This document shows, in pieces, positions 9,524 to 18,860 of a stretch of DNA of 64,000 nucleotides. Source of the stretch: an uncultured Prevotellaceae bacterium. GTDB lineage: Bacteria; Bacteroidota; Bacteroidia; Bacteroidales; Muribaculaceae. The notes below the pieces were generated by a model, which saw only the letters and a list, made by a program, of their open reading frames with translations, was not told where the DNA came from and did no database searches. Numbering within the stretch: position 1 is the stretch's first letter; each line of letters opens with the position of its first letter. The stretch spans positions 62,001 to 126,000 of the forward strand of contig CAMZFV010000005.1 of NCBI GenBank assembly GCA_947306175.1, given 5' to 3'. Both the position numbers and the translations under genes were made by a program.

Positions 9524-11032
9524 ATGAAACGTCAACTTTTGATATTATTGGCATTGTTGCCGCTGCTGTTGGCGGCACAGGTGGGCGACCTGCCGCGCAG
9601 CACGCCCGCGGCCGAGGGCATTAGCACTCAGGCGGTCATCAACATGATGGATTCGCTGATGGCACTGCCCGAGTGTGACATACACCATGTGATGGTCGTG
9701 CGACATGGCAAGGTGGTTGCCGAGATTCATCCCTCGCCTTTCCGTGCCGAGGATAGCCACACACTTTATTCGGCCAGTAAGACGTTCACCTCGTTGGCAG
9801 TGGGTATCGCCATCGACGAGAACCTGTTGCGCCTCACCGATAGGGTAATGACCTTCTTCCCCGACAAGCGCACTGACAGGGTGAGCAGCAATATGGCTGA
9901 CATGACTGTGCGCGACTTGCTGATGATGGCATCGGGTGTAAAACCCGACTGGACCATGCGCAACAACAGCATGGACTGGGTCAAGGACTGGCTCGCCAAG
10001 CCAGTTGACGATAAGCCCGGCGCGTTGTTCCAGTATGACTCGATGTGTACCTTCATGCTCAGTGCTATCGTGCAGCGCGTGACGGGATGCACCATGCTGG
10101 AGTACCTGCAAAAAAAGCTTTTTGGTCCCATGCACATCACCATGGCCGACTGGGAAACCAGCCCCGATGGCATTAATACGGGCGGTTGGGGACTGCGCGT
10201 CCAGGCCGAGACGATGGCCAAATTGGGACTGCTGCTCTTGAATAAGGGCAACTGGAACGGCGAACAACTCGTCAGTGCCGATTATGTGACGGATGCCTGT
10301 TCACGACTCATTGACGGAGGCGCTAAAGAAACCGTGCCTGCCACCGATGGCAACCAGGGTTACGGCTATCAGGTGTGGCAGAGCAAGTGGCCTGGTTCTT
10401 TCCGCGCCGACGGCGCCATGGGACAATATACCGTAGTTGTGCCTCAGGAAGACCTCGTAGTGGTCATCTTGGGCATGAAACTCTATGGTCACGAGGAATT
10501 GGCCTGCATCTGGAACCAATTGATGCCTGGCTTGAAAAACGAGCCACTACAACCCGAAAAGAAGTTGCAGAAGCGTCTCGAGAACCTGTGTGCAAAGGCA
10601 AAATTACAGCTGCCGAAGGGCAAAAGCACAAGCAAGAAGGCCAACGCCTTTATGGGTAGCTTGCTGCAGTTGGAGCATAACCGTTTCGGGTTGAAATGGA
10701 TTGCAATAGAAGGCTCCATGTTGAAACTTGGTCGTGAGGATGGCAGCGAAGAGGAATGGGCCATGGGATATGGTGACTGGCGATATAACACTATGGTTGG
10801 TTTCCCGTATTACTCGATCAACTCCCTTAACCGAATGCAGGGCTTCAGTCATGGCTTTACGGCAGCCGTGACCTATGCCTGGACATCGCCCATGGTGCTT
10901 GAGGTACGCATCCACTATGTGGACTGGATCAGTGGCATGACCCTTGTGATTGACTTTGGCAAGAACGAGGCGACCATCTGTGACACCTATCCCAATTCCA
11001 AACCCCAAACCATCCCATTCACCCTGCAATGA
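9524..11032 (+). CDS. Beta-lactamase-family serine hydrolase, exported
   Basis: Signal peptide MKRQLLILLALLPLLLAAQ; YSASKTFTSLAVGIAI (SxxK) and QYDSMCTFMLSAIVQRVTG. ORF track start (9434) is probably too early; ATG at 9524 gives a signal peptide. Confidence 0.85.
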   Translation: MKRQLLILLALLPLLLAAQVGDLPRSTPAAEGISTQAVINMMDSLMALPECDIHHVMVVRHGKVVAEIHPSPFRAEDSHTLYSASKTFTSLAVGIAIDENLLRLTDRVMTFFPDKRTDRVSSNMADMTVRDLLMMASGVKPDWTMRNNSMDWVKDWLAKPVDDKPGALFQYDSMCTFMLSAIVQRVTGCTMLEYLQKKLFGPMHITMADWETSPDGINTGGWGLRVQAETMAKLGLLLLNKGNWNGEQLVSADYVTDACSRLIDGGAKETVPATDGNQGYGYQVWQSKWPGSFRADGAMGQYTVVVPQEDLVVVILGMKLYGHEELACIWNQLMPGLKNEPLQPEKKLQKRLENLCAKAKLQLPKGKSTSKKANAFMGSLLQLEHNRFGLKWIAIEGSMLKLGREDGSEEEWAMGYGDWRYNTMVGFPYYSINSLNRMQGFSHGFTAAVTYAWTSPMVLEVRIHYVDWISGMTLVIDFGKNEATICDTYPNSKPQTIPFTLQ

Positions 11033-12624
11033 AGCGCTACTGGACATCCATTTGCCTGCTGATAGCAGCCTGCCTCACTACCGCCGCCCAGGTGGGCGAC
11101 TTGCCGCGTTCCACGCCTGAGCAGGAAGGTGTCAGTCCCGCACTCATCAGTAATTTGTATCGGACGCTTGCCGCCTATCCTGACGTTGATGTGCACCACA
11201 TGATGATCATGCGGCATGGCAAAGTCATCGATGAAGTGCATGCCGCCCCCTATCAGGCTACCGATAAGCACCTGCTCTACAGCGCCAGCAAAACGGTGAC
11301 AGCCCTGGCTGTGGGGCTCGCCGTTGACGACGGCTTGCTGTCGATTGACGACAAGGTGTCCAAGTACTTGCGCGACAAGATGCCCGAGACACTCTCTCCA
11401 CCATTGGATAGCCTCACCGTGCGCTACATGCTCATGATGGCCGCAGGGCGCAAAGAGGATACCAGGATTGTTGAATCCAAGAAGGATTGGCTCACCTCAT
11501 GGTTCAAGGGTGATTTCCATGACGTGGGCAAGGAGTTCAGCTACGATTCGATGGTGACCTATGCGCTGTCGATGATCGTGTGTCGGGTGACAGGAAAGCC
11601 GATGCTGGAGTTCTTACGGGAACGCATTTTTAATCCATTGCACATCACTGACGTTGAGTGGGAGTTGGGAGCCGATTCGGTGGAACTCGGTGGATGGGGC
11701 CTGCTCATGCAGACCGAGAGTCAGGCAAAGCTGGGACAGCTTATGCTGCAAGGAGGGCGGTGGAATGGCCAGCAACTGGTCAGCGAGCAATGGATTCACG
11801 ACATGACCCGGCGCTACTTGGAAACTCATAAGGAAATTGTTGAATACGCTTCATGGAAGGACCGGCTCGTCGGTTGCTTGCGTCGTGCCTGGCACTATGT
11901 TCGCGCATTATTCACGGGATATGACAGTTCTAATTATAGCCGTGGTTATGGATTCCAGACCAAGGCTGTACTCAAGCCCTGGGGCGAAGCGTTTCTTGCG
12001 GCGGGCTACGGTGGTCAACTCATTTATGTGATGCCCAAGTGCGATCTGGTGATAGTTCTTAATGGGCGCGCGTTGAGTTATGGCGCTGAGTTGGATGCTT
12101 TCTATGATTGCATTGTCGCCCCCTTGTTGAGCGGGGATGTGCCGCCGGCTTCAGCCGAGGTGACTTCATTGGACATTGAGCCGCCACGCGGTGCCGCTAC
12201 TCATGAACTGGAGAAACGCCTTTTTGGCAGCCGTCTTGAATTTGAGAAGAACGTGGTGGGAATCAATACGATAGAAATTAGTCCCATGGGCGATGACCGA
12301 CTGTTTGTGATGAATGATTTCTATGGGGCCTTCCGCGTGGTTGCGGCTCATGGGCAGTGGCGCGTCACCACAAGCGACGACACGCCATTCTATATCGCTG
12401 AGAGCGCTTATCGATTGGCGAACATCAGCGGGCCGTTCAAGAGTGCTGCTGCCTATGCTTGGCAGGGCGATACGTTGGTGTTCCGTCTCGATTGGCTGGA
12501 CGGTGGAGACAACAGGCGCATGAGGATGACATTTGACGGTAACAAGGTGGACGCCTTTGCCAGTGATGATTATGACGAGGAGTTGACCGATACCATTCAC
12601 GGAACGATTAAACCCAGACGATGA
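11029..12624 (+). CDS. Beta-lactamase-family serine hydrolase, paralog of the upstream gene
   Basis: Shared QVGDLPRSTPEQEG and YSASKTVTALAVGLAV SxxK motif; overlaps upstream stop by 4 nt (ATGA). Confidence 0.85.
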   Translation: MKRYWTSICLLIAACLTTAAQVGDLPRSTPEQEGVSPALISNLYRTLAAYPDVDVHHMMIMRHGKVIDEVHAAPYQATDKHLLYSASKTVTALAVGLAVDDGLLSIDDKVSKYLRDKMPETLSPPLDSLTVRYMLMMAAGRKEDTRIVESKKDWLTSWFKGDFHDVGKEFSYDSMVTYALSMIVCRVTGKPMLEFLRERIFNPLHITDVEWELGADSVELGGWGLLMQTESQAKLGQLMLQGGRWNGQQLVSEQWIHDMTRRYLETHKEIVEYASWKDRLVGCLRRAWHYVRALFTGYDSSNYSRGYGFQTKAVLKPWGEAFLAAGYGGQLIYVMPKCDLVIVLNGRALSYGAELDAFYDCIVAPLLSGDVPPASAEVTSLDIEPPRGAATHELEKRLFGSRLEFEKNVVGINTIEISPMGDDRLFVMNDFYGAFRVVAAHGQWRVTTSDDTPFYIAESAYRLANISGPFKSAAAYAWQGDTLVFRLDWLDGGDNRRMRMTFDGNKVDAFASDDYDEELTDTIHGTIKPRR

Positions 12625-13547
12625 GGGATATCACTGACATAGCCGATGTGAAGAAGCGCTTTCTCGGGTACTTGACCTTGGAAAAAGGCATGAGTGCTAA
12701 CACGGCGGCGGCCTATGGCGACGATGTGGACAAACTCACCATCTACCTTGCCGATGCTGGGGTAGGGGTGGAACGGGCCACGACCGATGACTTGGAGCAG
12801 TTTGTCTGCACCTTGTTGGATGTGGGCATCCAGCCGCGGTCGCAGGCCCGCATTATCAGCGGTGTGAAAAGTTTCTATAAGTTCCTCCGTCAGGAGGGAT
12901 ATATGGATGCTGACCCCACCGAGTTGCTGCTCACGCCCAAAATCGGCCGTCACTTGCCCGAGGTGCTCACCATTGCCGAGATTGATGCCATGATTGATTG
13001 TATCGATATGTCTAAGGCTGAAGGACAGCGCAACCGCGCCATCATCGAGACACTTTATGGTTGCGGCCTGCGGGTGAGTGAACTGGTGACGCTCACGCTC
13101 TCGCAACTCTTTTTGGAAGAACAATATGTCATCATCCAGGGCAAGGGCAACAAGCAGCGTTTGGTGCCCATCTCACCTGTTGCCATTGAGCAAATCAATC
13201 TCTATCTGGAGCAAACGCGCTCCCATCAGGTGGCGCAACGAGGCAGCGAGGATATCCTCTTTCTCAATCGACGTGGCGCGATGCTCACCCGTCAGATGAT
13301 TTTCCACATTGTCAAGCAACTGTGTGAATTGGCGGGCATCCGCAAAGTCATCAGCCCCCACACCCTGCGCCACAGCTTTGCCACCCACCTGCTCGAAGGC
13401 GGTGCCAACCTGCGCGCTATCCAGCAGATGCTCGGCCACGAGAGCATCACCACCACCGAAATCTACGTCCACATCGACCGCACCCGCCTCCGCGATGAAA
13501 TCCTCACCCACCACCCCCGCAACACAATTACTCATGTTGCTGATTGA
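12621..13547 (+). CDS. xerD: Tyrosine recombinase XerC/XerD family
   Basis: LYGCGLRVSELVTL, GKGNKQRLVPI, HTLRHSFATHLLEGGANLRAIQQMLGHESITTTEIYVHI: complete R-K-HxxR-H-Y set. Confidence 0.9.
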   Translation: MRDITDIADVKKRFLGYLTLEKGMSANTAAAYGDDVDKLTIYLADAGVGVERATTDDLEQFVCTLLDVGIQPRSQARIISGVKSFYKFLRQEGYMDADPTELLLTPKIGRHLPEVLTIAEIDAMIDCIDMSKAEGQRNRAIIETLYGCGLRVSELVTLTLSQLFLEEQYVIIQGKGNKQRLVPISPVAIEQINLYLEQTRSHQVAQRGSEDILFLNRRGAMLTRQMIFHIVKQLCELAGIRKVISPHTLRHSFATHLLEGGANLRAIQQMLGHESITTTEIYVHIDRTRLRDEILTHHPRNTITHVAD

Positions 13548-13593
13548 CATCTTTTTCATACTTTTTGCAGTAACGATTAAAAATGATTGAGGA

Positions 13594-15186
13594 ATGATGA
13601 GACGATGGATGTTGATTGTGTTGGCTGTGTTGGCCGTTGTGGGAAGCGCACGTGCCGCATCGGGGAGGAATTTTCCGCCCGATAATAAGAACGTGCGGTT
13701 GACTTCCACCAATCTGCCAATCGTCTGGATAGATGTGGACGGCCGAAAGATATACCGTGATAACCGCATTACGGCGCACATGAAGATCATCCATAACGGC
13801 GAGGGACAACTCAACTATGCAGATACCATTGCCCACCCAGGGCAGACCATCGACTATGAAGGCTACATTGCGTTGCGTTACCGTGGCAATTCATCGTTCA
13901 CCAGTAGCGACAAGAAACCTTATTCATTCCGACCTCTCGACAAACCACTTGAGGATGGCGGCACCAAGAAGAAGGTCAGCATCTTGGGCATGGGCAAGGA
14001 CAACGACTGGGCCATTCTCGCCCCCTTTGCCGACAAGAGCATGATTCGTGATTTGTTGGCCTTTGAGGTGTCGCGCCCATGGATGGAATACACCCCTCAA
14101 GGCCGTTTCTGCGAACTCTTCCTCGATGACATTTACTATGGTGTGTACATCATCACCGAGGTCGTCACCAAGGGCAAACACCGCATCAACCTTCCTGACC
14201 CTGGCGAGAGCGGTGATACAATTACCGGTGGCTATATCATGGAGGTGGACCGTGCCGACGAAGTGACCTACGTGTCCAAATATCACCCCGTGAGCGATAA
14301 CGGCACCGCTTTTACCAACAAATACATCTACTTCCAGTTCAAGTCACCTGATTATGAGGATTTGACCCAGGAGCAGGTGGACTACATCACAGGCCGCATC
14401 GACCAGATGGAAAGCTCGCTGTGGAATTATCGGCCGACCGGAGAAGCCACCTATGAGGAGTACATTGATGTGACCAATTTCATTGACTATCAGATCGCCA
14501 TGGAGTTTGGGCACAATGTGGATGCTTACCGCTTGAGCGGCAAGTTCTTCAAGCGGCGTGACAGCGAGGATCCGCGTTTCAAGATGGTGGTGTGGGACAT
14601 GAACCTTGCCTATGGCAATGCCGACTACTATGAGGGCTGGCGCACCGACACTTGGATGTATAAGGACAACAATATCATCAACAACGCATATGATCTCTAC
14701 CTGATTCCCTTCTGGTGGTATAAACTGAATACAGACCCCAACTATGTCGCTGCTCTCAAGGCCCGCTGGGCGCAATACCGCCGCACCAACCTGCGTGAGG
14801 AACGTCTGTTGGCTGTTGTGGACTCCCTGGCCAATGCGCTCACGTCTCACGGCGCCGAGCAACGCAACAGCGCCGCATGGCCCCGCTGGGGACGATATGT
14901 GTGGCCCAACTACTATGTGGCCAGGAACTATGCCGACGAGTTGAACTACCTCAAGCAATGGCTCACCGACCGCATTGCATGGATGGACAGCCAGCTGGAA
15001 TTTGACCCCACAGTCAGCTTGCGTGGTGATGTCAACGACGACGGTGAAGTAAGCATCGCCGACATCAACGCGGTCATCGACATGATACTCACGGGTGATT
15101 CATCGCCCAATGGCGATGTGAATGGCGATGGGGAGGTCGGTATTGCCGATATCAATGCCATCATCGATGTGATCCTCAACCAATAA
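13594..15186 (+). CDS. CotH-kinase-family-like exported protein with C-terminal dockerin-like repeats
   Basis: Signal peptide; IALRYRGNSSF, KKPYSFRP, DNDWAILAPFADKSMIRDLLAFEV, YYGVYIITEVV, RFKMVVWDMNLAYGNA; C-term GDVNDDGEVSIADINAVIDMIL..GDVNGDGEVGIADINAIIDVIL. Confidence 0.85.
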   Translation: MMRRWMLIVLAVLAVVGSARAASGRNFPPDNKNVRLTSTNLPIVWIDVDGRKIYRDNRITAHMKIIHNGEGQLNYADTIAHPGQTIDYEGYIALRYRGNSSFTSSDKKPYSFRPLDKPLEDGGTKKKVSILGMGKDNDWAILAPFADKSMIRDLLAFEVSRPWMEYTPQGRFCELFLDDIYYGVYIITEVVTKGKHRINLPDPGESGDTITGGYIMEVDRADEVTYVSKYHPVSDNGTAFTNKYIYFQFKSPDYEDLTQEQVDYITGRIDQMESSLWNYRPTGEATYEEYIDVTNFIDYQIAMEFGHNVDAYRLSGKFFKRRDSEDPRFKMVVWDMNLAYGNADYYEGWRTDTWMYKDNNIINNAYDLYLIPFWWYKLNTDPNYVAALKARWAQYRRTNLREERLLAVVDSLANALTSHGAEQRNSAAWPRWGRYVWPNYYVARNYADELNYLKQWLTDRIAWMDSQLEFDPTVSLRGDVNDDGEVSIADINAVIDMILTGDSSPNGDVNGDGEVGIADINAIIDVILNQ

Positions 15187-15259
15187 AGTAACCTTTATGG
15201 TATTCGAATTACGTTTATTTTTTGTAATTTTGCGCCAACAGATGGCTTTTAATCTATTG

Positions 15260-16873
15260 ATGAAGATGAAACGAATGATATTGCTCGTGTTGGCAGTGCT
15301 GGCATTGACAGGGAGCGCTCTTGCAGCCGGAAAAAACTTTCCACCGGATAATAAGAATGTAAAACTGACATCCACCAACCTGCCTATCGTGTGGATAAAT
15401 GTGAACGGGCAAACCATAGACCGATATGAGCGCATCACGGCGCGCATGAAAATCATTTACAACGGTGCGGGACGGCTCAACTATGCCGACACAGTTGCCA
15501 TTCCGGGGCAGAACATCGACTATGAAGGCTACGTGGCGCTGCGCTACCGTGGCAGTTCCTCGTTCAGCAGTAGCGATAAGAAGCCCTATTCCTTCCGTCC
15601 GCTGGACAAGCCTCTTGAAGAAGGCGGCGAGAAGAAGAAAGTCAATATCCTCGGCATGGGCAAGGACAATAATTGGGCGATCATCGCCCCCTATGCTGAC
15701 AAGAGCATGATGCGTGACCTGCTGGCTTATGAGTTGGCGCGCCCCTGGATGGAATACTCACCCCAGGGCCGCTACTGCGAGCTGTTTCTTGATAACATCT
15801 ACTATGGCGTGTATATCATGATGGAGGTCGTCTCCAAGGGGAAACATCGCCTGAATCTGTCCGATCCCGGTGAGAGTGGCGATGAAATCACCGGCGGGTA
15901 CATCATGGAGGTGAACCGTGTTGAGAACGAAGTGACTTATACTTCCAATTATCATCCGGTGAGTAAGACGGGCGTCCCCTATAATTATCGTTACATTAAC
16001 TTCCAATACAAGTCGCCAGACTACGAAGATCTGACTGCCGACCAGATCAGCTACATCAATGGACAAATTGATAAAATGGAGAAGTCGTTATGGACTTATA
16101 TGCCTCCCAAACAGGGACGGTATTCTGAATACCTTGATGTGACCAACTTCATTGATTACCAGATTATCCAGGAACTGAGCCACAACGTGGACGGTTACCG
16201 CCTGAGCGGAAAGTTCTTCAAGCGCCGGGATAGTGAGGATCCTAGATTCAAGATGGTGGTATGGGACATGAATCTCACTTTCGGTAACGCAAATTACTAT
16301 GATGGCTGGTGCACCGACAACTGGATTTATGAGAATAACGATATCATCAATAGCGCTGATGACCCCCATTTGGTGCCTTTCTGGTGGTATAAACTGAATA
16401 CCGATCCCAACTATGTCTTTGCGCTCAAGGCCCGTTGGGCGCAATGCAGGCGCGCTAATATGCGCGAGGATCACATCATGGCGCTTGTGGACTCACTGGC
16501 CCACGTTCTGACTGTTAACAATGCCGAGAGCCGCAACTACAGGGCATGGCCCCGCTGGGGACGATATGTATGGCCCAACTACTATGTAGCCGCTAATTTT
16601 GCCGATGAGGTGGCATGGCTCAAGCAGTGGATTCGTGACCGCCTCGCTTGGATGGACGAGCAACTCGGATTTGACCCCAATGCGCACGAGCGCGGCGATG
16701 TCAACGGAGATGATGTCGTGGACATCAATGACGTGACGGCCCTCATCGATTATTTGATGAATGGCAATGCTGATGGAATTGATGTGGATGCTGCTGACTG
16801 CAACCAGGACGGGGACGCCGCAATCAGCGATGTGACCGCCCTGACCGACTATCTCTTGTCGGGCAATTGGTGA
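15260..16873 (+). CDS. CotH-kinase-family-like exported protein, tandem paralog of 13594-15186, dockerin-like C-terminus
   Basis: High similarity over most of its length to the preceding gene; C-term GDVNGDDVVDINDVTALIDYLMNG..DCNQDGDAAISDVTALTDYLLSG; ATG at 15260 gives a signal peptide. Confidence 0.85.
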   Translation: MKMKRMILLVLAVLALTGSALAAGKNFPPDNKNVKLTSTNLPIVWINVNGQTIDRYERITARMKIIYNGAGRLNYADTVAIPGQNIDYEGYVALRYRGSSSFSSSDKKPYSFRPLDKPLEEGGEKKKVNILGMGKDNNWAIIAPYADKSMMRDLLAYELARPWMEYSPQGRYCELFLDNIYYGVYIMMEVVSKGKHRLNLSDPGESGDEITGGYIMEVNRVENEVTYTSNYHPVSKTGVPYNYRYINFQYKSPDYEDLTADQISYINGQIDKMEKSLWTYMPPKQGRYSEYLDVTNFIDYQIIQELSHNVDGYRLSGKFFKRRDSEDPRFKMVVWDMNLTFGNANYYDGWCTDNWIYENNDIINSADDPHLVPFWWYKLNTDPNYVFALKARWAQCRRANMREDHIMALVDSLAHVLTVNNAESRNYRAWPRWGRYVWPNYYVAANFADEVAWLKQWIRDRLAWMDEQLGFDPNAHERGDVNGDDVVDINDVTALIDYLMNGNADGIDVDAADCNQDGDAAISDVTALTDYLLSGNW

Positions 16874-16914
16874 AACTATTGATAGTTGTTGTTCTATTGA
16901 AATTCTAAAAACTG

Positions 16915-18594
16915 ATGATCAAAAATATAATCTGTCTTGTCATTCTGTTAGCGATGTGCCCCATTACGGCACTGGCTCAACAACATGCCATTGAGAAAGC
17001 CCTCGATGACTATAATCATGCCCCTTCGGTGGAAACCGCCAACCGTTTTTTCTCCCTTCTCGATCAGGAAGAGTTCACCGAGGAAAAGATTCACTTTTCA
17101 CCCCAGGTGCCTGCCGACTCGGTTCGCCAGCAGGTGTGGTATTGGGCTTCGGAGTGGTTCTATGACAAGCAGGATTACAATCAAGGCAAGGATTATGGCC
17201 TCAAGGCCCTCAAGCTGTATCATGGTGCCAGCGACAGCAAGGCCGACTGCCTGAACTTGCTGGGATGCATCTATGTGCGTCTGGGCGACTTCAAGAATGC
17301 GGCCGCCTATGCCAAGCAATGCCTCAATATCGACATTGCCAGTGGCGACCACGATCGCATTTCATCGAGCATGAACACGCTGGCAGGCATCTATATGGCC
17401 GCTCATCAAGCCGACGAGGCCGAAAAGCTCATCGTACAGGCCATCAATCATGCCGACCTGGCCAACAATCCCTCCCGCAAGGCAGTCCTGCTGGGCATGG
17501 CATCCGAAATTTATCACGCGCTCACTCAGGAGGAAAAAGCCCTCGACTATGCCCAGCAAGCCTATGATCTGGAGCGGAAGCTGGGCCGCAGCCTGCCTGC
17601 CGCTTACCGTTTGGACCAAAAAGCATCGGCCCTCATGGGGCTGAAGCGCTATGAAGAGGCTGAAAGGGCCCTTCGCCAAGCCATTCCTGTGATGCGCGAG
17701 CAAGGCGACCTGCACTCGCTGGCCATTGCTGACAACCATCTGGGCACCTGCCTGATTTGGCAGAAACGTAACGACGAGGCTTTCCCGTTTTTCCGCGAGG
17801 CTGCCGACCTGCTGGTCAAGATGGGTGACCCTGTCAATGAAATGTATTCCCGTCGCGGCTTGTGCCTGAGTCTGTGGGAAAGCAACCCCGACAGTGCCCG
17901 TAGCGAGTTGAACCGTTTCAATTTCCTCAAGGACTCGCTCTATACCAGCGAGTCGGCCGAGGCCTTGGCACGCCTCAATGCCGAGTTTGGCAACGACCAG
18001 TTGACGATTGAGAATGAGCAGGTGCGCAACGCCCGCACCCGCGAACGCATCATCGCCATCGCCCTGCTGCTGTTGCTTGCCCTTGTAGCGTGGTTGGTCA
18101 TCAGGCATCAGCGCCATCGTCAGCAGCAGCACATCAACAAACTGATGCGCGAGATAGAGCGATTAAAAGCCGAGAGTGAAGCCGCACGTGCGGCTATGGC
18201 CAGTAGCCAGGCCGACATTCCCGATGTTGAAGAAGCGTTGCCCGATGAGCCCATACCGACGATTGTTGGTGTCACCGAGAATGAATTCCTGACACGCGTC
18301 ATCGATTTCGTCAACGACCATCTTGAGCAGGGAGGCTTCGGACTGGAAGAGATGGCAGATTACTTCTCGATGAGTGTTTCCACCCTGCGCCGCCGCCTGC
18401 AGGATGCCACTGGCGTTGCGCCCAAGTCCTATATCCAGGCGATACAGATGCAACGGGCCTGCAACCTGCTCGACAGCGGCCTGCAGATTGCCGATGTGGC
18501 GATGCAATGCGGTTTCAGTGAGCCAGGCAGTTTCACCCGCACCTTCAAGCGCGTCTTGGGCCTCACTCCCACCCAGTACCGCGCCCGAGCCTGA
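16915..18594 (+). CDS. TPR-repeat, single-TM protein with C-terminal AraC-type HTH
   Basis: Signal peptide, TPR-like helices, TM AIALLLLLALVAWLVI, AraC HTH ADYFSMSVSTLRRRLQDATGVAPKSYIQAIQMQRACNLLDSG..IADVAMQCGFSEPGSFTRTFKRVLGLTPTQYR. Confidence 0.9.
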   Translation: MIKNIICLVILLAMCPITALAQQHAIEKALDDYNHAPSVETANRFFSLLDQEEFTEEKIHFSPQVPADSVRQQVWYWASEWFYDKQDYNQGKDYGLKALKLYHGASDSKADCLNLLGCIYVRLGDFKNAAAYAKQCLNIDIASGDHDRISSSMNTLAGIYMAAHQADEAEKLIVQAINHADLANNPSRKAVLLGMASEIYHALTQEEKALDYAQQAYDLERKLGRSLPAAYRLDQKASALMGLKRYEEAERALRQAIPVMREQGDLHSLAIADNHLGTCLIWQKRNDEAFPFFREAADLLVKMGDPVNEMYSRRGLCLSLWESNPDSARSELNRFNFLKDSLYTSESAEALARLNAEFGNDQLTIENEQVRNARTRERIIAIALLLLLALVAWLVIRHQRHRQQQHINKLMREIERLKAESEAARAAMASSQADIPDVEEALPDEPIPTIVGVTENEFLTRVIDFVNDHLEQGGFGLEEMADYFSMSVSTLRRRLQDATGVAPKSYIQAIQMQRACNLLDSGLQIADVAMQCGFSEPGSFTRTFKRVLGLTPTQYRARA

Positions 18595-18609
18595 CACACT
18601 AGAGCTCTT

Positions 18610-18637
18610 GTAGAGACGCAAGATCTTGCGTCTCTAC
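18610..18637. repeat. Dispersed palindromic repeat copy 1, also positioned as a terminator
   Basis: GTAGAGACGCAAGATCTTGCGTCTCTAC perfect palindrome followed by TTTTTTT; other copies at 25885 and 40114. Confidence 0.85.
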
Positions 18638-18784
18638 TTTTTTAAAGAATCAGGACGGGGGGTGCCATTATTTCAAACACCAAAAAGTAGGGAAAAAGTA
18701 TATTTTTAATAAATTTCTGAGAAAAAATAGCCATTTTGGGCGTTTTTGGTCAAAAATGTTCAGTTTTTTGACCAAAAATGTTAA

Positions 18785-18814
18785 TTGTATTCAATTAATA
18801 GTGTTGTAAATTTG
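18785..18814 (+). promoter_or_regulatory. Bacteroidota-type promoter for the large BspA-like gene
   Basis: TTG (18785) - 19 nt - TAAATTTG (18807-18814), matching TTG-N19-TAnnTTTG; start codon at 18861. Confidence 0.65.
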
Positions 18815-18860
18815 CAATATCGAATACAACAATTTTTATTAACTTTTAAAACTTATAACT

